Below, piece by piece: positions 51,786 to 58,250 of a stretch of DNA of 64,000 bases. The DNA is from Actinomadura hallensis (GTDB lineage Bacteria > Actinomycetota > Actinomycetes > Streptosporangiales > Streptosporangiaceae). Under the pieces are notes generated by a model, which saw only the letters and a program-made list of their open reading frames with translations, was not told the DNA's origin and did not search any database. The stretch is from contig NZ_VFPO01000001.1 in the NCBI RefSeq assembly GCF_006716765.1, positions 1,674,001 through 1,738,000 of the forward strand. Reading direction: 5' to 3'. Position 1 is the stretch's first letter. Every line of letters starts with the position of its first letter. A program made the translations under genes and the position numbers.

Positions 51786-51893
51786 ATGGCGAGAACGCAG
51801 GAGCCGGAGAACATACTCGGGCCTCGGTCCGAGGCGCGTCGAACCGCGCCCGCCGAGGCGATCCGGCAGCACGGCCCGGCGGAGGGCGTCTGA
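51786..51893 (+). CDS. 35-residue leader peptide gene coupled to HNH endonuclease
   Basis: Starts MARTQEPENILGPRSEARR and ends QHGPAEGV. GGGGAGG lies 6 bases before the ATG, third positions are mostly G or C, and its stop overlaps the HNH start as TGATG. I recognise no family. It may be a small protein made with the nuclease or a leader whose translation sets nuclease expression. Confidence 0.5.
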   Translation: MARTQEPENILGPRSEARRTAPAEAIRQHGPAEGV

Positions 51894-52402
51894 TGCGACA
51901 AGTCCTCCTCCTGAACGCGACGTACGAACCACTCACCACGCTCCCGCTCCGGCGGGCGGTCTGCCTCGTGCTTCGGGAGAAGGCAGAGATCGTCCACCAG
52001 GACCTGTCGGGTGCGGTCCTGCACTCGGCCACGATGGCGATGGAGGTCCCCTCCGTCATCAGGCTCCGGCGGTACGTGCGCATCCCCTTCCGTACCCGGG
52101 TCCCCCTGACCCGCGCGGCGCTGATGCGCCGTGACAACTTCCGCTGCGTCTACTGCGGGCGCCGCGCCGAGACCATCGACCACGTCCATCCCCGCAGCCG
52201 CGGCGGGCAGCACGTGTGGGAGAACTGCGTCGCCTCCTGCACGACCTGCAACCACCGCAAGGCCGACCGCCTGCTGTCGGAGCTGGGCTGGACGCTCAAC
52301 GTCACCCCCGCCGTCCCTCGCGGCGCCCACTGGCGCCTCATCGGGCTGGTCAACGACGGCGACCCCCAGTGGGCCGCCTACGTCCGGGAACCGGCCGCGT
52401 GA
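51893..52402 (+). CDS. HNH endonuclease
   Basis: 169 residues. The zinc-binding CVYCGR and CTTCNHRKADR flank the HNH core (TIDHVHPRSRGGQHVWENCV). The N-terminal 75 residues (VLLLNATYEPLTTLPLRRAV) are typical of the conserved actinobacterial HNH group also found in cyanobacteria, whose target is unknown. The ATG at 51893 follows GGAGGG and overlaps the stop of the 35-residue gene. Confidence 0.93.
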   Translation: MRQVLLLNATYEPLTTLPLRRAVCLVLREKAEIVHQDLSGAVLHSATMAMEVPSVIRLRRYVRIPFRTRVPLTRAALMRRDNFRCVYCGRRAETIDHVHPRSRGGQHVWENCVASCTTCNHRKADRLLSELGWTLNVTPAVPRGAHWRLIGLVNDGDPQWAAYVREPAA

Positions 52403-52424
52403 GGGGGCCGCCGCGCGAGCGGCG

Positions 52425-52430
52425 TATCCT
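52425..52430 (+). promoter_or_regulatory. -10 box TATCCT for a leaderless fmdB-like mRNA
   Basis: TATCCT ends six bases before the GTG start at 52437. No good -35 box and no ribosome site were seen. Confidence 0.4.
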
Positions 52431-52436
52431 GGTGGC

Positions 52437-52661
52437 GTGCCTCGCTATGACTACCGTTGCCGCGCCTGCGGGTCGACCTTCGAGGTCTCCCGCCCGATGA
52501 TCAACGCGTCCGACCCGGCCCCGTGCCCGGAAGGCCACGACGACACGGTGAAGCTGCTGTCGACGGTGGCCGTCACCGGCACGTCCCGCTCCCAGGGCGG
52601 CGCGCCCCCGCCGAGGCCCGCCGGTGGCGGCGGCTGCTGCGGTGGCGGCTGCTGCTCCTGA
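52437..52661 (+). CDS. FmdB-family zinc ribbon protein
   Basis: 74 residues: PRYDYRCRACGSTFEVSRPM, then APCPEGHDDTVKLLSTV. CxxC and CPEGH make the zinc site. The family was named after a regulator of formamidase genes, but its true role is unclear. The tail is GGGGCCGGGCCS, four cysteines in two pairs separated by glycines, which could bind a second metal. The GTG at 52437 lacks a ribosome site. Confidence 0.9.
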   Translation: MPRYDYRCRACGSTFEVSRPMINASDPAPCPEGHDDTVKLLSTVAVTGTSRSQGGAPPPRPAGGGGCCGGGCCS

Positions 52662-52686
52662 GAACGCCCGGTTTCTGAGTGCCTCA

Positions 52687-52706
52687 CGGCCCGGCGTGCC
52701 GGGCCG
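52687..52706. terminator. hairpin terminator after fmdB-like gene
   Basis: CGGCCCGGC-GT-GCCGGGCCG, perfect 9-base arms, between two convergent genes. Confidence 0.7.
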
Positions 52707-52795
52707 CCGGGACGCTGGGACGCGGTCTGCCGCTCGGCCCGAGCCTGCCCGCGAACGTGCTCTGAGACCGCTTCCAGCGTCCCCGATCCGTCCGG

Positions 52796-53143
52796 TCAGG
52801 CGTTCTGCGCGGCGCGGCGGGCCCTGGCGGTCGCGGCCGCGTCGTACCCGTCGGGGACGCCGTTCAGCAGGACGGCCGTGCCCTCGATGTTGTCGGTGCG
52901 CAGCGGAAGGATCTCCTGGTAGGCGTCCGACTCGTACCAGTCTCTGGCCCTGTCCATGTCGGGGAACTCGATCAGCACGTAGACGCCCTCGAACGGGCCC
53001 TCCACCACCTCGGGCACGGTGCTGTGGACCAGGAAGCGGCCTCCGAACGGGTCCATGGTGTCCTGGATCCGTTCGATGTAGGTGAAGACGTCGTCGTGGA
53101 GCGGCGGCTGCGGGCGCAGGTGGGCGAGTGCGTAGGCGGTCAT
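52796..53143 (-). CDS. DUF1330 family protein
   Basis: 115 residues with a ferredoxin-like fold: MTAYALAHLRPQPPLHDDVFTYIERIQDTM at residues 1-30, GGRFLVHSTVPEVVEGPF, then IEFPDMDRARDWYESDAYQEI. DUF1330 proteins are dimeric alpha/beta barrels of unknown or varied function. The ATG at 53143 follows AAGGGGG. Confidence 0.88.
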   Translation of the reverse strand: MTAYALAHLRPQPPLHDDVFTYIERIQDTMDPFGGRFLVHSTVPEVVEGPFEGVYVLIEFPDMDRARDWYESDAYQEILPLRTDNIEGTAVLLNGVPDGYDAAATARARRAAQNA

Positions 53144-53181
53144 CGCGGTCCCCCTTGAGCGGTGACGGGTTGTGAGCGGTG

Positions 53182-53207
53182 CGGCCGGGGCCGGACGGCC
53201 CCGGCCG
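53182..53207 (-). terminator. hairpin terminator after ilvD
   Basis: CGGCCGGGGCC-GGAC-GGCCCCGGCCG, perfect 11-base arms, 57 bases past the ilvD stop. Confidence 0.75.
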
Positions 53208-53263
53208 GTGCGTCCCACTCTGTCCCCGCCCGGGAACGAAGGCGATTACCTGCCGGGTAATGC

Positions 53264-55126
53264 TCAGACCTGCGGGCGTTCGAGCTGCGACACGTCGCGG
53301 GCGGCGCCGGTGGAGGCGGAGGTCGCCATGGCGGCGTAGGCGCGCAGCGCGGCGCTGACGGGGCGGTGCCGGTCGCGGGGACGGTAGCCGCCGAGGTCGG
53401 CGAGGAGCTTCTCGCGCCGGATCTCCAGCTCGTCGTCCGGGACGTCGAGCTCCAGCGTCCGGTTCGGGATGTCGATGACGATGCGGTCGCCGTCCTCGAC
53501 GAGGGCGATGATCCCGCCGCCCGCGGCCTCGGGGGAGGCGTGCCCGATGGACAGCCCGGACGTGCCGCCGGAGAACCGCCCGTCGGTGATCAGCGCGCAC
53601 GCCTTGCCGAGCCCGCGGCCCTTGAGGAAGGACGTCGGGTACAGCATCTCCTGCATGCCGGGGCCGCCCTTGGGGCCCTCGTAGCGGATCACGACGACGT
53701 CACCGGCCTTGACCTTCCCGCCGAGGATGCCCTCGACGGCGTCGTCCTGCGACTCGAACACCACGGCGGGGCCGGTGAACGTCCACAGCTCCTCCTCGAC
53801 GCCGGCGGTCTTGACGATCGCGCCGTCGGGGGCGATGTTGCCGCGCAGGACGGCGAGGCCGCCGTCGGCGGTGTAGGCGTGCTCGACGGAGCGGATGCAG
53901 CCGTTCTCGCGGTCCAGGTCGAGCGTCTCCCAGCGGGCGCTCTGCGAGAACGCGGAGGTGCTCCGGACGCCGCCGGGCGCCGCGTGGAACATCTCGACGG
54001 CCTCGGGGAGCACGTCGGGGGAGCGGACGTCCCACTTCGCGACGAACTCGTCCAGGGACGTGGAGTGGATCGAGTGCGCGGAGCTGTGCAGCAGCCCCGC
54101 GCGGTTCAGCTCGCCGAGCAGGGCGGGGATGCCGCCGGCGCGGTGGCAGTCCTCGACGTGGTACTTGCCGGTCGCGGGGGCGAGCTTGCAGATGCAGGGC
54201 ACGCGCCGCGACAGCTCGTCGATGTCGGACAGGCCGAAGTCGACGCCGGCCTCGGTCGCGGCGGCGAGCAGGTGCAGGATCGTGTTGGTGGAGCCGCCCA
54301 TCGCGATGTCGAGCACCATGGCGTTCGCGAACGCCTCGCGGGTGGCGATGCTCAGCGGCAGGACGGACTCGTCGTCGCCGTCGTAGTAGCGGCGGGCGAG
54401 GTCGACGACGGTGCGGCCGGCGTCCTCGTAGAGGCGGCGCCGGGCGGTGTGGGTGGCGAGGACGGTGCCGTTGCCGGGCAGCGCGAGCCCGATCGCCTCG
54501 GTGAGGCAGTTCATCGAGTTGGCGGTGAACATGCCGGAGCAGGACCCGCAGGTCGGGCAGGCGCTCTCCTCCATCTCGAGGAGCTTGTCCTCGGCGAGGG
54601 AGGCGTCGGCGGACGCGATGATCGGGTCGATCAGGTCGAGCTTGTTGCCGTCCATCACACCCTCGACGGGCTTGCCCGCCTCCATCGGGCCGCCGGACAC
54701 GAACACCGTGGGGATGTTGAGGCGCAGCGCGGCCAGCAGCATCCCCGGGGTGATCTTGTCGCAGTTGGAGACGCAGACGAGGGCGTCGGCGCAGTGCGCG
54801 TTGACCATGTACTCGATGGCGTCGGCGATCACCTCGCGGGACGGCAGCGAGTACAGCATGCCGTCGTGGCCCATGGCGATGCCGTCGTCCACGGCGATGG
54901 TGTTGAACTCGCGGGGCACCCCCCCGGCCTCGCGAACGGCGCCCGCGACGACCTTGCCGACCTCGTCGAGGTGGACGTGGCCGGGCACGAACTGGGTGAA
55001 GCTGTTGGCCACCGCGACGATCGGCTTGCCGAAGTCCTCACGCGCTACGCCGCTGGCCCTCATGAGGGCGCGGGCGCCCGCCATGTTCCTGCCGTGGGTG
55101 ACCGTGCGTGACCTGAGCGGTGGCAT
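53264..55126 (-). CDS. ilvD: dihydroxy-acid dehydratase
   Basis: 620 residues. It dehydrates dihydroxyvalerate compounds in isoleucine and valine synthesis with an iron-sulfur cluster. Cluster-region cysteines are in [12 protein letters not shown] and [19 protein letters not shown]. Other marks are [15 protein letters not shown] and [22 protein letters not shown]. The long form (insertion [19 protein letters not shown]) is like the Escherichia coli enzyme. The ATG at 55126 follows GGAGAGG; the frame is open further upstream, but that part is the GC-rich leader. The enzyme may take acetolactate from the enzyme at 16408. Confidence 0.96.
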   Translation of the reverse strand: MPPLRSRTVTHGRNMAGARALMRASGVAREDFGKPIVAVANSFTQFVPGHVHLDEVGKVVAGAVREAGGVPREFNTIAVDDGIAMGHDGMLYSLPSREVIADAIEYMVNAHCADALVCVSNCDKITPGMLLAALRLNIPTVFVSGGPMEAGKPVEGVMDGNKLDLIDPIIASADASLAEDKLLEMEESACPTCGSCSGMFTANSMNCLTEAIGLALPGNGTVLATHTARRRLYEDAGRTVVDLARRYYDGDDESVLPLSIATREAFANAMVLDIAMGGSTNTILHLLAAATEAGVDFGLSDIDELSRRVPCICKLAPATGKYHVEDCHRAGGIPALLGELNRAGLLHSSAHSIHSTSLDEFVAKWDVRSPDVLPEAVEMFHAAPGGVRSTSAFSQSARWETLDLDRENGCIRSVEHAYTADGGLAVLRGNIAPDGAIVKTAGVEEELWTFTGPAVVFESQDDAVEGILGGKVKAGDVVVIRYEGPKGGPGMQEMLYPTSFLKGRGLGKACALITDGRFSGGTSGLSIGHASPEAAGGGIIALVEDGDRIVIDIPNRTLELDVPDDELEIRREKLLADLGGYRPRDRHRPVSAALRAYAAMATSASTGAARDVSQLERPQV

Positions 55127-55379
55127 GTGTGACCTCTCCAAACTGTGAAGTGACGTGGGGCGATCCCGCGGTGTGGGAGCTGTGGGGCGTGTGCTCGCAG
55201 CGGCGGATCGCGGCGCTGCCGCCGGCTCAGCGGAGGTCGCGCGCGGGCCGGCCCGGTCCGCCGATGGTACCAACCGCACCCCCGCGAAACCGGCGCACGC
55301 CCACGAGAAATCCCGGAACCCAGGCCCGGACACGAGCCCCACCGGTCAGGACAGGCCACACGAAAGACGAGGCGGAGAC

Positions 55380-55500
55380 GACCTCAACGCCTGCGATCAG
55401 TCCCAGAGAAGGGTTTCGAACTAAGCGGGAAACCGCGGCCGCGAAGCCGCAAGAGACGGGCCGGGGCGCGAGAAAGGCGCCCCAGCACCTGACGACGAGC
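55380..55500 (+). repeat. structured repeat, copy C1
   Basis: Begins GACCTCAACGCCTGCGATC like B5. Hairpin 1: GGTTTC 55412-55417 with GAAACC 55429-55434, loop GAACTAAGCGG. Hairpin 2 inner: AGGCGC 55475-55480 with GCACCT 55485-55490, five of six paired. Confidence 0.75.
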
Positions 55501-55540
55501 GCACCGCTGCAGACACGGCCGAAAGGCCCCTGACGCGACG

Positions 55541-55721
55541 ACCTCAGCCACGGCCGCAACCCCGCACCGACCTTGACGCCTGCGATCGCGTCCGAAGGCA
55601 GGTTCGAGCTTGCGAGAACCTGATCGCGCAGCGAGCCCTGGGCGAGTCGGAGCGATGCAGCGATCGCGCGCATTGCCCGTTGAAGGGAGGGCCGCCAAGG
55701 CCCGACCGCCAAGGGCAATGC
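55541..55721 (+). repeat. structured repeat, copy C2 (complete)
   Basis: Begins ACCTCAGCC. Hairpin 1: CAGGTTC 55599-55605 with GAACCTG 55616-55622, loop GAGCTTGCGA. Hairpin 2: outer GCATTGCCC 55670-55678 with GGGCAATGC 55713-55721, inner GGGCC 55689-55693 with GGCCC 55699-55703. The distal arm ends three bases from the NERD stop codon, so it may also end that transcript. Confidence 0.85.
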
Positions 55722-55724
55722 AAT

Positions 55725-56573
55725 TTAATTCGGATACTTCGGGGGTAGTGCCTGCTCCGCGGCCTGGAAGATCCGCTGGACGTCGCTCTCGGTGAGGATC
55801 TTCGGGCGGCGGCGCAGGTAGGCGCGCGCCCGGTTGCCCGCGTAGACGTCGACGTCGCGGACCCGCATGACCTTCCACGGGATGGACGGTCCGTAGATCG
55901 CCACGGAGGCCTGGACCGGCACCTCGAAGCCGACCCGTTCGGCGAGGATGCTGCTGGCCTGCTGGGCCTCCCAGCGGGCCTCGTCCAGGCGGTCCTTCTT
56001 GTTGAAGGGGCCGTGGAAGAGCTTGAGGTGGGACATGGTCCGGACGGGCAGGCGCTTGTCCCATTTCTCGGAGTCGATGGCGTAGACGCCGCTCGGCCCG
56101 ATCACGAGGTGGTCGATCCGCCCGTCGCTGACGCCGTCGTCGTCGCGGGGCACGGCGCGCGCGTGCAGCACGACGTACCCGTTGCGCTCGAGCGACTTCA
56201 GCTGCCTCTCGGTGCGCCGTTCCGCGGCGGAGGGCTTCTGCCAGGCGGGGACGGAGGAGCTCTTGCGGGACCGGCGCACGATGTCGCCGACCACGACGAG
56301 CACCGCGACCGCGAGGCCGAGCCGCCAGCCGATCAGGAGCCAGACGACGAGGGCCGCGCCGGCGGCGGCGCCCGCCGTCGGCAGCCAGCGGCGGACACGG
56401 GGGTCGGCGAGCAGGGCCGCCGCCGGGCCCTCCTCGGAACGCTCCTTCACGGGAGCCTGGTGGTGGTGCTCACTCGTCTCCTCCGACCCCGTCGTCTCCG
56501 CCCCCGTCGACTCCGAGCGCTCCCGGGGGTGGCCCCGGGCTCCGTGCTTGTTGCCCCGCTCCATGATCGCCAT
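55725..56573 (-). CDS. NERD-domain membrane protein
   Basis: 282 residues. A charged leader rich in Glu, Ser and His (residues 1-60) is followed by two membrane segments near 65-100 (AGAAAGAALVVWLLIGW, LGLAVAVLVVVGDIV) and a NERD (nuclease-related) domain near 120-250: ERQLKSLERNGYVVLHARA, DGRIDHLVIGPSGVYAIDSEKW. NERD proteins are often tied to DNA processing, but activity is unproven and the active-site match is partial. The ATG at 56573 follows GGAG eight bases away. Confidence 0.85.
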   Translation of the reverse strand: MAIMERGNKHGARGHPRERSESTGAETTGSEETSEHHHQAPVKERSEEGPAAALLADPRVRRWLPTAGAAAGAALVVWLLIGWRLGLAVAVLVVVGDIVRRSRKSSSVPAWQKPSAAERRTERQLKSLERNGYVVLHARAVPRDDDGVSDGRIDHLVIGPSGVYAIDSEKWDKRLPVRTMSHLKLFHGPFNKKDRLDEARWEAQQASSILAERVGFEVPVQASVAIYGPSIPWKVMRVRDVDVYAGNRARAYLRRRPKILTESDVQRIFQAAEQALPPKYPN

Positions 56574-56760
56574 TGGTGACGCTCCGTATTCCTTTCCGAT
56601 CGGGGGCATGATCCTCCGTGCGCAGAGTAATCATCCGCGAGGTCGCCGACTAGTCATGCCGGGTTAATAGTTTTGTCGCCCATCGTGGGTGATTCACTGC
56701 CGTGACGGTTGGGTATGTCGGTAATCTTCTCCCTCCGCCGCCGCAGTCGTGCTGCCCTCT

Positions 56761-56789
56761 TTGATGCCCGCGCACACGCGGTCTAGCGT
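56761..56789 (+). promoter_or_regulatory. predicted promoter of the amidase gene
   Basis: TTGATG (56761-56766) and TAGCGT (56784-56789) with an exact 17-base spacer. Eight bases later is the GTG start, so the mRNA should be leaderless. Confidence 0.65.
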
Positions 56790-56797
56790 TCCGGTTC

Positions 56798-58222
56798 GTG
56801 ACACAAACACATGACCTCACCGCCACCCGGATGGCCGCCGCAGTGCGCACCGGGGAAGTATCCCCCGTCGAGCTCACCGATCACTACCTGGCCCGCATCG
56901 AACGGCTCAACGAGCAGGTCGGGGCCTATGTGACGGTCACCGCCGAGCGCGCCCGCGAGGAGGCGCGCCAGGCCGAGAAGGCCGTGCTGGACGCGGACGA
57001 CCGGTCGGCGCTGCCGCCGCTGCACGGCGTCCCGGTGCCGATCAAGGACCTCAACCTCGTCAACGGGGTCCGGATGACGTTCGGCTCACGCGTCTACTCC
57101 GACCTCACCGGTTTCGCGGACGACCACATCGTGACCCGGCTGCGGGAGGCCGGGTCGGTGCTCCTCGGCAAGACCACCACGCCCGAGTTCGGCCTGCCGT
57201 GCTACACGGAGAGTGACGTCGCCCCGCCGGCGCGGACGCCGTGGGACCTGTCCCGGTCGGCGGGCGGTTCCAGCGGCGGCGCCGCCGCGGCGGTGGCCGC
57301 CGGGCTGGCCCCCGTCGCGCAGGGCAGCGACGGCGGCGGGTCGATCCGCATCCCCAGCAGCGCGTGCGGGCTCTTCGGGATCAAGCCGACCCGGGGGCGC
57401 GTCTCGCAGGGGCCGGTCGTCCCCGACCTGTTCGGACTGTCGACGAACGGGCCCATCGCCCGGACCGTCCGCGACGCGGCCCTCCTGCTGGACGTCATGG
57501 CGGGCCACATGCCCGGCGACATCTACGCCGCGCCTCCCGTGGAGGGGTCGTTCGCGTCCTACGCCGAGCGCCCGCCGGGGAGGCTGCGGATCGCGCGGAG
57601 CATCGAGCCGCCCGTGCCGGACGCCGAGGTGCACCCGGACTGCGTCGCCGCCTACGAGGCCGCGTCGGAGCTGCTGGAGGAGCTGGGCCACGAGGTCGTG
57701 GACCTGCCGCCGGTGCTCGGCCCGGACGTCGTCCCGCACTTCGTGACGCTGTGGGGCGCCATGGCGACCGTCACGCCCGTCCCGGAGGGCAGCGAGCACC
57801 TGCTCCAGCCGCTGACCCGCTGGCTGCGCGAACGCGGCGAGGCGACGAGCGCGCCGCAGCTGTTCCAGGCGCACGCCGCGCTGCAGGGGGCGCTGCGCGC
57901 GGCGTTCCCGGTGATGAACGAGTACGACGCGATCCTGACCCCGACGCTGGCGCAGCCGCCCGCCCCGATCGGGTACTTCCACGACCAGGAGCCCGCCGAG
58001 AACTTCGAGCGGCAGAAGAGGTTCACCCCGTTCACCTCGATGTACAACATCTCGGGGCAGCCCGCGGTGAGCGTCCCGCTGCACGTGAACGCCGACGGAC
58101 TGCCGATCGGGATCATGCTCGCCGGGCGGCTCGGCGGCGAGGGGACGCTGATCTCGCTGTCGGCGCAGCTGGAGGAGGCCCGCCCGTGGATCGACCGGAA
58201 GCCGGAGATCTGGACGGCGTGA
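56798..58222 (+). CDS. amidase signature family amidase
   Basis: 474 residues. The Ser-cisSer-Lys triad is visible: Lys in HGVPVPIKDLNLV, cis-Ser in RSAGGSSGGAAAAVAAG, nucleophile Ser in GSDGGGSIRIPSSACG. It hydrolyses a carboxamide; the substrate is open and GatA is unlikely because gatB/gatC are not adjacent. The GTG at 56798 has no ribosome site, and a good promoter ends 8 bases before it. malQ follows 28 bases later on the same strand. Confidence 0.92.
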   Translation: MTQTHDLTATRMAAAVRTGEVSPVELTDHYLARIERLNEQVGAYVTVTAERAREEARQAEKAVLDADDRSALPPLHGVPVPIKDLNLVNGVRMTFGSRVYSDLTGFADDHIVTRLREAGSVLLGKTTTPEFGLPCYTESDVAPPARTPWDLSRSAGGSSGGAAAAVAAGLAPVAQGSDGGGSIRIPSSACGLFGIKPTRGRVSQGPVVPDLFGLSTNGPIARTVRDAALLLDVMAGHMPGDIYAAPPVEGSFASYAERPPGRLRIARSIEPPVPDAEVHPDCVAAYEAASELLEELGHEVVDLPPVLGPDVVPHFVTLWGAMATVTPVPEGSEHLLQPLTRWLRERGEATSAPQLFQAHAALQGALRAAFPVMNEYDAILTPTLAQPPAPIGYFHDQEPAENFERQKRFTPFTSMYNISGQPAVSVPLHVNADGLPIGIMLAGRLGGEGTLISLSAQLEEARPWIDRKPEIWTA

Positions 58223-58250
58223 GCCCGCCCCGGCGGGGCATGGTGCAGGG

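Larger units (their letters stand above)
55127..55724. other. 598-base gap between ilvD and the NERD gene, no gene seen
   Basis: The left part (55127-55270) is the ilvD promoter side. The right part (55380-55721) is filled by repeat copies C1 and C2. Short open frames on both strands lack ribosome sites. Confidence 0.6.

Noticed and set aside
55600..55622. tRNA-like T arm (GGTTCGA) in the repeats
   Set aside because: The GGTTCGA is part of hairpin 1; no acceptor stem, anticodon arm or D arm can be built around it.
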